Positions 24,848 through 36,872 of a stretch of 64,000 bases of DNA are shown in pieces. The translations under genes and the position numbers were made by a program. Source of the DNA: CAUZFZ01 sp963579025 (GTDB taxonomy: Bacteria > Planctomycetota > Planctomycetia > Planctomycetales > Planctomycetaceae); NCBI GenBank assembly GCA_963579025.1, contig CAUZFZ010000024.1, forward strand, positions 1-64,000. The letters are read 5' to 3'. Numbering within the stretch: position 1 is the stretch's first letter; every line of letters starts with the position of its first letter. A model generated the notes under the pieces. It was not told the DNA's origin. It made no database searches and saw only the letters and a program-made list of their open reading frames with translations.

Positions 24848-26638
24848 GTGTGACCAGGCCGTGTCAGTCGGCCAGCCGAGGGCGTGATGTAGACGGAACT
24901 GGGCCAGGTTGAAATCCACAATGGTTCGCAGGTATTCGCGCTGGGCGCGGTCGAGGGCCTGGACGGACTGCAGTGATTCGAGCGGTAGCCCCTGGCCTTG
25001 ATTGATTCGCTTTCGATCACGGACGTACGACTGCTCAGCCGCCGCAATGGCCGTCTTTGCCGTGTCAATCTGCTGACGCCGGGATCGCACCTGAGCGCGG
25101 GTTTCCACCACTTCGCGCGAGACACGGTCCATGATTTGAATCTCTCGGTAACGGGCCTGTTCAATGCGGGCTCGTGCGGCGTCACGTGCTGCTGATTCGC
25201 CCCAGCCAAGGTTGCGGACCTCCCACACAGCCGCGATGTCGAAGTCGAATCGCTCGTCGTAACCGTCCACTGTGTCGCCGGTACCGCCGCCGAAACCGCC
25301 GTAGCTCAAACCAAGCAACACGCTCGGCACCAGAGGAGCGGAGATTTCTCGCTGCAGACGCTCGCAGGCTGCTTCAACCAGTTCGCGGCTTTCAGCCAGT
25401 TCCGGACGGCCCGCCAGGCCGGCTGCCACCATTTCCCGAACGCTCGAGTCGAGTGACACGAGATCGATGGGTGTAACTTGTGACTCTTGCGGGACGATGG
25501 TGCTCAGAGCGTCCAGATGAAGTACCTCTGCCAGTCGGGCCGAGGCGACGACAATGGCTTCGTCGGCTTGCGCGACATCGTTCTTGCGAATGGCCAGTTC
25601 CGTGGCTGAGCGGTCGGCGTCGGACTGCGCACCCTGTCCAGCTCTGGCGAAGCTGGCAGTCAACCGCGCGAGTTCTTCGGCGCGTATGAGTGTCGCGGCG
25701 GCGATCGCTTTCGACTGATGAGCCCGCTGCAGTTCGACGTATGATTCCGCCGCTCGTAACAGCGCGTCGTTGTACGTCACCCACGAACCGTAGTGACGGG
25801 CAGACAGCAATCGCTCGGCAATGAGCGGCTGATAGACGGCGTCGCGAACATGAAATTCGCTGGACAGGCCAGGTACGGGTGTGGTTCCGGCTCCAACCGC
25901 GCGGGCACCGAAGCCCGTCTGCACTGATGACCGACTGACGTCGGCGACCGTGCCGTTCGACGCCTGCAAGTTGCCTTCGTGACGGTGCAGACTCATTCCC
26001 GCCCGGATCGATGGCAGCCACAGTGCTTCAGCCGCTTCCCATTGAGCCTCAGCTTCGGCGATCCGCTGGTGCGCGAATGCCACTTGCGGATTCTGGCCGG
26101 CAACCAGTTCGAGGGCCGTCGACAAGTCAAGCTGATGACGATTCGTGCTGCTGACGCTCGATTCCGTGTCGACGAATGTGGCGTCCGTCGCTGCGAGCAG
26201 TCCTGGGGCGGGCGGGACGATCCGGTCGGTCTGCTGAGTCGCTCCGGTCTGTCGAATGGTCAAGGAGCCGCGCGGCGCGACGACTGGCTCAACGTAGCTG
26301 GCCACGGCGTGCTGTCCGGGCGATGGCGTTCCCGATGACGGATTCACCGGTTCCGGTAGCAGCGGAGTCGGCCAGGCGACGTGCTGCGGCGCGACGTGTT
26401 CGAGATCGGCGTGTGTTGATCGACTCAATTCCGGAATCGAACTGGCGGAATGTTCTGGTAGCCGTTTCTGTTCGGTCACGGACTGCGTTGAGGGGGCGAC
26501 CGGATCGGGACGCGTGGTTGCGACGATCGGGAATCCCGAATTGACTGCCGAACACCCGGAAGACACGGCCAGAGCAGCGACCACTACATGTCCCGGCCAG
26601 CGTCGATTCGCTGTGGTCCACCAAGAGTGTCCTCGCAT
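24845..26638 (-). CDS. TolC-family outer-membrane efflux channel (probable lipoprotein)
   Basis: A 597-residue outer-membrane factor for a tripartite RND pump. The N-terminus (AALAVSSGC) looks like a lipoprotein leader, followed by a disordered Pro/Ser/Thr-rich stretch to about residue 180. The TolC repeats follow: LSTALELVAGQNPQVAFAHQ, EAEAQWEAAEALWLPSIRAG, and a second half with AGRPELAESRELVEAACER and ARARIEQARYREIQIMDRVS. The extra N-terminal linker is long for the family. The start at 26638 is chosen because the leader begins there. It is divergent from the adaptor gene across a shared 286-base promoter region. Confidence 0.85.
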   Translation of the reverse strand: MRGHSWWTTANRRWPGHVVVAALAVSSGCSAVNSGFPIVATTRPDPVAPSTQSVTEQKRLPEHSASSIPELSRSTHADLEHVAPQHVAWPTPLLPEPVNPSSGTPSPGQHAVASYVEPVVAPRGSLTIRQTGATQQTDRIVPPAPGLLAATDATFVDTESSVSSTNRHQLDLSTALELVAGQNPQVAFAHQRIAEAEAQWEAAEALWLPSIRAGMSLHRHEGNLQASNGTVADVSRSSVQTGFGARAVGAGTTPVPGLSSEFHVRDAVYQPLIAERLLSARHYGSWVTYNDALLRAAESYVELQRAHQSKAIAAATLIRAEELARLTASFARAGQGAQSDADRSATELAIRKNDVAQADEAIVVASARLAEVLHLDALSTIVPQESQVTPIDLVSLDSSVREMVAAGLAGRPELAESRELVEAACERLQREISAPLVPSVLLGLSYGGFGGGTGDTVDGYDERFDFDIAAVWEVRNLGWGESAARDAARARIEQARYREIQIMDRVSREVVETRAQVRSRRQQIDTAKTAIAAAEQSYVRDRKRINQGQGLPLESLQSVQALDRAQREYLRTIVDFNLAQFRLHHALGWPTDTAWSH

Positions 26639-26924
26639 GCCGTGATCTCCAGACGCGATAGCCGGCCAGGCTTCGCGCACGATCTCCCGGTGCCACCCCG
26701 GCACGGGTCTTCATCGAGATCGTCATGTGGATGTGTCAAAGTTGAGCGGTTCTGACGATTACACCGGTTTTGCGGATTGCGCATCGGCCGGACTGCCAAA
26801 CCAACAGCGTCCATAGGGCAGTGACACATATTTCCGCAGTGTTTGTTTCTGGTGTTATGGGGCCTGAGTAGACTGGCTGGCTGGTTACCAGTTGATGATG
26901 TCATACGTATTTCCGGAGATTCCC
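26639..26924. promoter_or_regulatory. Divergent control region of the RND efflux locus
   Basis: The 286 bases between the start of the TolC-type gene (leftward) and the start of the adaptor gene (rightward) must carry both promoters. I could not identify a convincing operator or a regulator gene nearby. Only the arrangement supports the call. Confidence 0.4.
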
Positions 26925-28265
26925 ATGTTGAGGCGGGGTCGATTCAGATGCATGACCGCAGCTGTGGTCTCCGGTTTCGGGATAATCGTGTCGGCGGGCG
27001 GCTGCGGACAGACGGACGGACCTGTTCTGGCGGACACGCCCGGGAATGAGACCACGGTCGTCAAGGTTGTGTCGCCAGCGACGATCACAATTCAACGGAC
27101 GACAACACAGCCGGCCACCGTGCATGCGTATCACCAGGCCGATCTGTACGCGAAGGTCGCCGGCTATCTGGCTGAGCTGCATGTCGAAATTGGTCAGACC
27201 GTCAAAGCTGGCGATACGCTGGGTGTCATCGCTGTCCCGGAAATGGGCAAGGCCCGGGAGAAACAGGAAGCCACCATCAAACGCCTGGAAGCCGAAGAGC
27301 GGAGGGCGGAGGCCAGTCAGCAACTGGCGCATGTGAGTGTGAAGTCGGCTGAAGCGCAGCTCCAGCAGGCCAGGGCGGATGTCGAGCAGACCAATGCGCA
27401 GCTCAACGCCGATCGTTCCGAACACAAGCGTGTCACCGAGCTGGTTGACCAGAAAGCCGTGGCCGCTCGGCTGCTGGATGAGGCGAAGCAGCGACTCGAA
27501 TCTGCCCAGTCGGCGAAGCTGGTGGCCGAGGCGGCTCTCGGGACGTCGCAGGCGGCGGTTGTTGTGTCTCAGCAGCGCGAAGCAGTGTCGGCGGCGGAAT
27601 TCGTCGCGACTCAGGCACAGACCACGGTGGCGCGCAAGGAACTCGAAGAGCTCGATGCCCTCATGTCGTACGCGACGCTAACGGCTCCGTTTGATGGAGT
27701 CGTCACACAACGGCACGTCGATCCGGGTGACCTGGTTCGAAACATTCAGACGGCGTCCGAATCATCGCGCCGGCCGCTGTTCGAAGTCTCGCAGGTAGAC
27801 CGCGTGCGTGTCCGCGTTTCGCTGCCAGAGAACGATGCTCCCTGGGCAGGCGACGGCGACACTGTCACGCTCGCGTTTCGGTCACTGCCCGGACGCACCT
27901 TTGACGCAACGGTCAGCCGCGTGGCCAGACGCCTGGACGAAAGCACGCGCACGATGCTGGTTGAAGTGGACCTGGCGAATGACGACGGCCTGCTGTTGCC
28001 CGGCATGTACGGCGAAGCAACGGTGATACTCGATGAGACTCCGGACGCACTCGTCCTGCCGGCAACGGCCGTGCGATTCGACGAGATTGGAAACAGTTCG
28101 GTATACGTTGTCGGTGACGACAGCACGATCAGCATCGTCCCGGTAAAGACCGGATACGACGACGGAAAACATATTCAGATTCTGGAAGGCCTGGACGCCT
28201 CCGCACGCGTCACAGAAGGCATGGTCGGCCGCCTTAACAACGGACAGACAGTCAGAGTGGAGTAA
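26925..28265 (+). CDS. RND efflux periplasmic adaptor (HlyD/MFP family lipoprotein)
   Basis: The 446-residue membrane-fusion protein links the inner-membrane permease with the outer-membrane channel. A lipoprotein leader ends in VSAGGC. A lipoyl half-motif (VAGYLAELHVEIGQTVKAGD) follows, then a long helical hairpin (about residues 90-215, EEAKQ/QLQQARADVEQTNAQL type). The second lipoyl half (LTAPFDGVVTQRHVDPGDLV) and the beta-barrel and proximal domains come next (VSLPENDAPWAGDGDTVTLA, LLPGMYGEATVIL). The start at 26925 has CCGGAGA upstream; in-frame ATGs at 26895 and 26898 are alternatives. Confidence 0.92.
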   Translation: MLRRGRFRCMTAAVVSGFGIIVSAGGCGQTDGPVLADTPGNETTVVKVVSPATITIQRTTTQPATVHAYHQADLYAKVAGYLAELHVEIGQTVKAGDTLGVIAVPEMGKAREKQEATIKRLEAEERRAEASQQLAHVSVKSAEAQLQQARADVEQTNAQLNADRSEHKRVTELVDQKAVAARLLDEAKQRLESAQSAKLVAEAALGTSQAAVVVSQQREAVSAAEFVATQAQTTVARKELEELDALMSYATLTAPFDGVVTQRHVDPGDLVRNIQTASESSRRPLFEVSQVDRVRVRVSLPENDAPWAGDGDTVTLAFRSLPGRTFDATVSRVARRLDESTRTMLVEVDLANDDGLLLPGMYGEATVILDETPDALVLPATAVRFDEIGNSSVYVVGDDSTISIVPVKTGYDDGKHIQILEGLDASARVTEGMVGRLNNGQTVRVE

Positions 28266-28301
28266 CGACATTCTGCTGCCTTCTGTCCGGCCCGCCAGTC
28301 G

Positions 28302-28371
28302 ATACAAGCCCGAAGCGCTAGCGAGTGAACCTGTTGCGTGGCTTTCACTCGCTTGCGCTTCGGGCTTGTAT
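28302..28371. repeat. Palindrome, ATACAAGCCC-GAAGCGC family, copy 2
   Basis: Arms ATACAAGCCCGAAGCGCTAG...CGAGTGAA and TTCACTCGCTTGCGCTTCGG...GCTTGTAT form a long hairpin. It sits inside the adaptor-permease operon, 36 bases after the adaptor stop and 37 before the permease start. Confidence 0.8.
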
Positions 28372-28408
28372 GCAGGCAACGCTCCAGCCCTCCCGGAAAC
28401 AACGCCTG

Positions 28409-31588
<3,180 letters not shown>

Positions 31589-31993
31589 GAACTCACTCCG
31601 TTCTTTTGCGAAATCTGCGCCTCTTTCCGGCAAACCATTAAAGCCGCAAGAAGGCACAGAACTCGCTAGACGGGCCGGGTAAGTCACGTGAACCCGGCTC
31701 GAAGAAACCGAGAAGCTGGTGGCTCGCATCGAGGACACGATTAAAGACGTCATCCCGCCGGCGGCTTCGGCGGAGAACCCGTCGGCCGCGTGATCGTAGG
31801 CTCTCTTCAACCCGCAAAGTCTCGCCAGGCTGCCACAGTCACGTGGCCATCAGACTCGTCCGGCTCTGCGTCGCCCTGCGCCGACTGGAACGATTAGTCG
31901 GCCCCTGCCGATGCCACGGTTCTCCTGCTAAGTCTTCGATGTGAACTGGACGAAACGATTCCAACACTTCAGTTCCTTCCCGGAAGATGCTCT
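31589..31993. other. Intergenic region after the RND permease, with an RND gene fragment
   Basis: 405 bases. The central part, 31690-31760, is a displaced copy of RND permease coding sequence (separate entry). 31600-31650 contains TCTGCGCCTCTTTCCGGC, close to the TCTGCGCCTCTTTGCGGC at 33902-33919, a small repeat. No gene is recognised. Confidence 0.5.
31690..31760 (+). pseudogene. Fragment of a duplicated RND permease gene
   Basis: About 60 bases match the segment 30175-30235 of the adjacent permease gene (encoding TRLEETEKLVARIEDTIKE and on to VIPP), with several third-position differences. The fragment is too short to encode anything and lacks flanking RND sequence, so it is a relic of a second permease copy. 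Confidence 0.6.
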
Positions 31994-33448
31994 ATGCGCC
32001 TGATATTGCCTGCCTTGTGTTTGCTCATGCTGCGCCCGGCGCATCTGTTCGGCCAGGACATCGTTCAGTCCGTGTTCGAAGATCTTCCGTCGCGACTCGA
32101 ATGTTGGGACTCGGCAGCGGACTGGGGCGAGCGCCTCAGCCTGGGTTGTGGTGGGTACAGGCCAGCAGACTGCACGGAATCTCGAAGCGACGGCTGTGCG
32201 CCCCCCGACCGGACATGTCCGCTGAAGGGCATCTCGCCGTGGGAAGGCAGTTCGTTGGACATCGGCGGCAGCTACCGCGTCCGCTACCACAACGAACACA
32301 ACATGCGGGGAGCCGGCCTCACCGGTCGCGATGACGAGTACGTGCTGCATCAGGTGCGGCTGTGGCTGACCGGAAAGTTGAACGACCGCCTGAGCATGCG
32401 GGTCGAAATGATCGATGCATCCAGTGTGGGCGAGACCTTTGCTCCGCGCAGCAACGAAGTCGACCGGGTCGATCTTTATCAGGCGTACTTCGATGCCCTG
32501 CTGATCGACGGCGAGGGCACGCTGACCGCCCGGCTCGGCCGGCAGGAGTTCGCGCTGGGTGTCGCCCGACTGATTCAGGCTCCCAGCTGGGCCAACCGCA
32601 GACGAAACCGCGACGGCGTTCGGCTTATGTGGCGAGACCCCGACTGGGACATCGACGCCTTCTGGACGCGACCCGTCTTTCGAAACGTTGGCAACTTCAC
32701 CGAGTTCGACTCGACCAACCACAACCAGCAGCTCTACGGCATTTACACGACGTACAAGTCGCTCGAAAAACAAAAGCTGGAGCTGTACTGGCTCGCCTTT
32801 GACTTCGCCAACCGTACTGGAGGCGGCGGGGCGAAGTTTGACACACTGGGATCACGCTGGTACGGCAGCAGGGATAGCTGGCTGTACGAAGTCGAAGGTG
32901 GCTATCAGTTCGGCCGAAACCCGGACGACACCGTGCACAACGCCGGATTCGTGGTCACCGGCATTGGCAAAAAGTTCGAGAATGCCTGCTGGAAACCGGA
33001 AGCGTGGCTGTACTACGACTTCGGGTCCGGATCGGACTCGACCGGAAACGGATTTCATTACTACACACCGGCTGTCCACCGCTACCTCGGCTGGATGGAC
33101 CTGTTCAGCCGCCGGAACATCCAGGACTTCAACGCACGGATCAAGATGCAGCCGGCTGAGACGTTGACTTTCACCGTCTGGTTTCACTACTTCCTGATGG
33201 CGAACGGCCGCGACATTGTTTACACGCGCACGAATCGTCCCTTCGCAGGCGCGACAGCCGGAACCGCCGGAGATCGCGAAATCGGCCAGGAGCTGGATTT
33301 TCAAATGACCTGGCAGTGCAACAAACAGACGCAAATCCGCGTCGCCTACGCGCACTTCTTCGCTGGCCGCTACTACGACACGACTCCGGGCGTGCCGACG
33401 AACTCCGACGCCGATTTCTTCTACATGCATTTTCAATACATGTTTTGA
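31994..33448 (+). CDS. Alginate-export-type outer-membrane beta-barrel protein
   Basis: A 484-residue exported protein with a signal peptide (MRLILPALCLLMLRPAHLFG). Residues 90-484 form a beta-barrel of the alginate export (AlgE-like) family: SSLDIGGSYRVRYHNEHNMR, RVEMIDASSV, ARLGRQEFALGV, and an aromatic C-terminus (FFYMHFQYMF). Such barrels conduct anionic polysaccharides or other solutes; no alginate synthesis genes are in the window. The segment between residues 35 and 85 is Cys-rich and unusual (SLGCGGYRPADCTESRSDGC). It is co-directional with the permease, but a 405-base gap makes co-transcription uncertain. Confidence 0.82.
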   Translation: MRLILPALCLLMLRPAHLFGQDIVQSVFEDLPSRLECWDSAADWGERLSLGCGGYRPADCTESRSDGCAPPDRTCPLKGISPWEGSSLDIGGSYRVRYHNEHNMRGAGLTGRDDEYVLHQVRLWLTGKLNDRLSMRVEMIDASSVGETFAPRSNEVDRVDLYQAYFDALLIDGEGTLTARLGRQEFALGVARLIQAPSWANRRRNRDGVRLMWRDPDWDIDAFWTRPVFRNVGNFTEFDSTNHNQQLYGIYTTYKSLEKQKLELYWLAFDFANRTGGGGAKFDTLGSRWYGSRDSWLYEVEGGYQFGRNPDDTVHNAGFVVTGIGKKFENACWKPEAWLYYDFGSGSDSTGNGFHYYTPAVHRYLGWMDLFSRRNIQDFNARIKMQPAETLTFTVWFHYFLMANGRDIVYTRTNRPFAGATAGTAGDREIGQELDFQMTWQCNKQTQIRVAYAHFFAGRYYDTTPGVPTNSDADFFYMHFQYMF

Positions 33449-34158
33449 GCCGCGGGCCCTGGCACACTCTCGTAATGCAGTGCTGCCTCTGATGCCAAAG
33501 AGCCTGGATTTGGTCGGGCTTAGAGCGCGTTGCGGATAACTGTGGCGGCTTTGGCCTGTATCGGCGGCTTCCAGCCGTCGGAAACTGCACTCAGCGGCAA
33601 GATGCCGCCGCTACGGTTTTGTGAAACACGCCCAAGCGGGCGGGCGGTGATTCCTGAGAATATGCACCAGGAATCAATGATTTCCTCAAGCCGGCGTGCC
33701 TCAGCAGGATGACGTTTGACGTCACAGTGCTTGATGGCAGCCCGGTCTGGAATGCCGGCACGAACCACTTGGTCGGTGCGGACAGAGTGATGTTCCGCGC
33801 TCAGTATCAGATTCAACACTGAGCCCGTCGCTGACACGAAGACGTCGCGAATCGCCGGCAGGTCATATGCCCCGATTGCGAGAACGCGTTCTCTCTTCGG
33901 TTTCTGCGCCTCTTTGCGGCAGATCCCGCAGTGGAGCCGCAGACGGCGCAAGACGGCTTCAATTCTGAATCAGCCGGAGAATTCGGTTCCTGTTGTAACG
34001 GTCAGGTAAACTTTGCGGACGATCTGTTCCACATCGCCCCGTCCACCCCTGCAACTCGCACGATCTTAATAATCGTCCTTACCACAGCAGACGATACCAG
34101 TGGCAGATTCGGAATAACCGGAATCATCTGTACACGTTGCTTGGTGGAAGACCCGAAC
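33449..34158. other. Intergenic region with dispersed repeats
   Basis: 710 bases with no convincing gene. At 33530-33625 a pair of segments (CGGCGGCTTCCAGCCGTCGG and AGCGGCAAGATGCCGCCGCT) looks like a non-palindromic dispersed repeat; read backwards it gives SGGILPLSAVSDGWKPP. 33902-33960 contains TCTGCGCCTCTTTGCGGC. The promoter of the following porin gene must be here. Confidence 0.45.
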
Positions 34159-35757
34159 ATGTTTTTCGATCTCCCCGGATATTTGCGGCGACTGACTCGA
34201 AGCGTGGCCGTCGCCGTATCTCTGGTGGCCGCTCCCGGAGTTGTGCAGGCTGCTGAGCCAGGGGAAGCCCTCGAAGCCGTAACCATCGCCGGATTTGAGG
34301 ACGGCGAGACACTCGACGAACGAGTGGCTCGTCTGGAAGCCCTGTTGCAGGGCAATCCGATTCAACAGACCGGGTTTACACCCGGTTGCGGACCGGCTGG
34401 CTGTGGCCCGCAGGGATCCGCCGATTGCGTTCCCGATGCACCACTCAGTGTGGAAGAGCGGCTGCGTCGTCTGGAGAAGGCCCAGAATGGCGACTGGCCC
34501 GATGTCAGGGAAACTGAGCTTAGAGCCGCACCGAAACTGACCAAGCCGACATACAAGATCGGCGGCCGGATTCACCTCGATCAGTGGTACTTCTCCGACC
34601 ACACCCCGGGGATCGCAAACTTCGAGAACCCAACCACGGGCGACGACCCGGAAGACCGTTTCTTCTTTCGTCGCATCCGAGTCGAAGCCGGCGGCGATGT
34701 TCCCGGAAACATGCACTACCGGTTCCAGGTCGACTTCAACAATCCGCAGACACCCGAATACAAGGACATGTATATCGGGTTCGACGAAATCCCGTTCTTC
34801 AACACGATCCGAGTTGGTAACCAGAAGCGTCCGCTGGGACTCGATCATCTCAACAGCAGCCGGTTCAACATCTTCATGGAACGGCCGCTGCTGGTGGAGA
34901 CGTTTAACCCGGACGCCCGTCGAATCGGTATCGCGTCCTACAACTCCATTGCCGAAGACGACGCTCTGAACTTCACGTATGGGCTGTTTTCTCTGGAAAA
35001 CACGCGCAGCGACGGTCGTTTGATCGGCGACTCGATGCAGTGGAGCTTCAACACGCGCCTGCACGGCAGCCCGTGGTACGAGTGCGACGGTCAGGATTAT
35101 CTGCACTTCGCTATCTCGTCGATGTTCGCCCGCCCCGACGGCGACACGAACGACATCGAAACGAACAGAAACGAAGGACGTTTCGCGACCCGTAACGAAA
35201 TTCGGTCCGACACGAGCTGGCTGGACACTGGCCGCATTGCCGGAGCCGAATGGTACCAGGTACTCGGTCTGGAAATGATCTACAACTCCGGCCCACTGCA
35301 GGTGGTGAGCGAATACGCCTACACATGGTTGCAGCGTGACAGCGACACGCCCGGGACTGGACCAGACGTCGACTTCAACGGGGCGTACGTCTACGTCGCC
35401 TACATGCTGACCGGCGAGCACGTGCCGTACAGCCGCAAGAGCGGCACGATCAACCGCGTGAAGCCGTTCCGCAACTTCCGGCTGTTTACAGCAGACGACT
35501 GTGAATGTGCCACAGAAGAAGACGGCTGGGGTGCATGGCAGGTCGCGCTGCGATACTCGTTCCTGGACCTCACCGACGGGGACATTGAAGGTGGTGAAGG
35601 CAACGACCTGACGCTTGGCCTGGTGTGGTACTTCAACCCGTACTCATCGCTGCAGTTCAACGCGGTGTACGGTGACATCAGCCAGCACGCCGACGTCAAC
35701 GGCTTCACCGAGGGCAACTTCACAGCGCTCGGCACACGACTGCGAGTTGATTTCTGA
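34159..35757 (+). CDS. OprO/OprP-type porin
   Basis: A 532-residue phosphate-selective-porin-family outer-membrane protein. A signal peptide (about residues 1-30, RSVAVAVSLVAAPGVVQA) is followed by two short heptad helices (DGETLDERVARLEALLQ and LSVEERLRRLEKAQ) that may anchor or trimerise the protein. The barrel runs from about residue 135 (IGGRIHLDQWYF) through FRIRVEAGGDVPGN and HYRFQVDFNNPQ to the C-terminal GTRLRVDF. The ATG at 34159 has GGTGGAAGA upstream. The preceding in-frame ATG at 33931 gives a non-homologous extension through repeat DNA. The transported anion is not determined. Confidence 0.85.
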   Translation: MFFDLPGYLRRLTRSVAVAVSLVAAPGVVQAAEPGEALEAVTIAGFEDGETLDERVARLEALLQGNPIQQTGFTPGCGPAGCGPQGSADCVPDAPLSVEERLRRLEKAQNGDWPDVRETELRAAPKLTKPTYKIGGRIHLDQWYFSDHTPGIANFENPTTGDDPEDRFFFRRIRVEAGGDVPGNMHYRFQVDFNNPQTPEYKDMYIGFDEIPFFNTIRVGNQKRPLGLDHLNSSRFNIFMERPLLVETFNPDARRIGIASYNSIAEDDALNFTYGLFSLENTRSDGRLIGDSMQWSFNTRLHGSPWYECDGQDYLHFAISSMFARPDGDTNDIETNRNEGRFATRNEIRSDTSWLDTGRIAGAEWYQVLGLEMIYNSGPLQVVSEYAYTWLQRDSDTPGTGPDVDFNGAYVYVAYMLTGEHVPYSRKSGTINRVKPFRNFRLFTADDCECATEEDGWGAWQVALRYSFLDLTDGDIEGGEGNDLTLGLVWYFNPYSSLQFNAVYGDISQHADVNGFTEGNFTALGTRLRVDF

Positions 35758-35814
35758 TGTTTCCACAGTCTTGCGACTTCGGCCGCCTCTCAACACACAC
35801 GACTGGCACAGCAC

Positions 35815-35942
35815 TAAGGACTCATTCGCAAATAAGTAACTGGATTCAAAGGTAGCGGCAGGGCGCAAGCCCTCCGGTTTTGCGGCACCGGACGGCTTGC
35901 GCCGTTCCGCTACTTCGGTAAGTTATTTGCGAACGAGCACTA
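35815..35942. mobile_element. Palindromic MITE-like element beside the porin gene
   Basis: The outer arms contain ATTCGCAAATAAGTAAC (35824-35840) and GTTATTTGCGAACG (35922-35935). The inner arms are GTAGCGGCAGGGCGCAAGCC and its complement ending TTGCGCCGTTCCGCTAC. AGCACTAA occurs as a direct repeat just outside both ends (35810-35817, 35936-35943), and both copies contain CTAA. The right flank supplies the TAG stop of the aminotransferase gene. Confidence 0.7.
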
Positions 35943-36869
35943 ACCCGTGCCTGACTGGCGGTCTGCCTGTGCGACGATGTCGAGGCCCGTCAATTCGCTC
36001 CACGCTGCCAGAAGGCGTTTTGTGATCGGTCCCACCTGGCCGTCACCCACCGGCAGTCCGTTGAATCGCGTGGCTGGCATGATGCAGTACGGAGTGCTGG
36101 TGAAGAACATCTCGTCGGCCGTATACAGGTCGTAGGGCTGTAGCCGAGTTTCACGGCACGTCAGCCCCAGCTTTTCGGCCAGATCGATCACGGTATCGCG
36201 GCTGATGCCCGCCAGGCAGTTCTCACTGGTGGGAGTTCTCAGCTCGCCATCGGTCACGGCAAAGATGTTGCCGCCCTTGTTCTCGGATACATAGCCCTCG
36301 GTATCCAGGATCACGACCTGCGCTTCCGGATCCACCAGTCGCGCTTCGGCATCGGCCAGCGTGTACGACATTCGGCTGCGGTTCTTGATGCGCGCGTCCA
36401 GCGCCTGCGCTGGAATCGCACGGCTCATCGCAGTGACGGCGTGACAACCTTCGTGGTAATAGCGGGCCCAACCTCGAAGATCGAGGTGCGATGTAAGAAC
36501 AATCACCGTCGCCGGGTTGGACTGCTGCGGGCTCGGGCCGTGTTGAAGAACTCCACGCGAAATGTTGTGGACAATCCAGCAGTCGTCCTGCGGCTGCAAA
36601 ACTGGACGGTTCGCGTCGAAGGCGGCGAGAGTGATCTGCGTCAGTTCGTCCGGCGAATGCCCGGGGTCGATGCGGGCGACTTTCAGTGACCGGAACAGTC
36701 GCCTGATGTGATCGTAAAGGCGAAAGGGCTTGTGTCCGAAGGTGCGTGTGGACTCCGTCACGCAGTCGCCCAACATGACGGCACTGTCGAAGATCGAGAT
36801 GGTCGCCTTGCTCTCGGGCACCATCTGTCCGGAGAGATAGACGAGCCGTTCCTGTTGTGAGTCACTCAT
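35940..36869 (-). CDS. Class IV aminotransferase (branched-chain / D-amino-acid type)
   Basis: A 309-residue PLP enzyme of fold type IV, the family of IlvE, D-alanine aminotransferase and aminodeoxychorismate lyase. The Schiff-base Lys is K162 in ARIKNRSRMSY; E196 in GYVSENKGGNIF is the usual pyridine-nitrogen contact. The final phosphate-binding part lies around FFTSTPYCIMPATRFNG. The exact substrate cannot be told. The next upstream gene, an exported deacetylase, stops three bases before this ATG, so it is the last gene of a three-gene unit. The stop codon lies in the target repeat of a palindromic element. Confidence 0.87.
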   Translation of the reverse strand: MSDSQQERLVYLSGQMVPESKATISIFDSAVMLGDCVTESTRTFGHKPFRLYDHIRRLFRSLKVARIDPGHSPDELTQITLAAFDANRPVLQPQDDCWIVHNISRGVLQHGPSPQQSNPATVIVLTSHLDLRGWARYYHEGCHAVTAMSRAIPAQALDARIKNRSRMSYTLADAEARLVDPEAQVVILDTEGYVSENKGGNIFAVTDGELRTPTSENCLAGISRDTVIDLAEKLGLTCRETRLQPYDLYTADEMFFTSTPYCIMPATRFNGLPVGDGQVGPITKRLLAAWSELTGLDIVAQADRQSGTG

Positions 36870-36872
36870 CGC

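Noticed and set aside
33520..33951. 143-codon leftward frame including SGGILPLSAVSDGWKPP
   Set aside because: This stretch translates a dispersed repeat and has no proper start.
34066..35421. 451-codon leftward frame opposite the porin
   Set aside because: Antisense shadow of an OprO/P-type porin with a proper leader and barrel.
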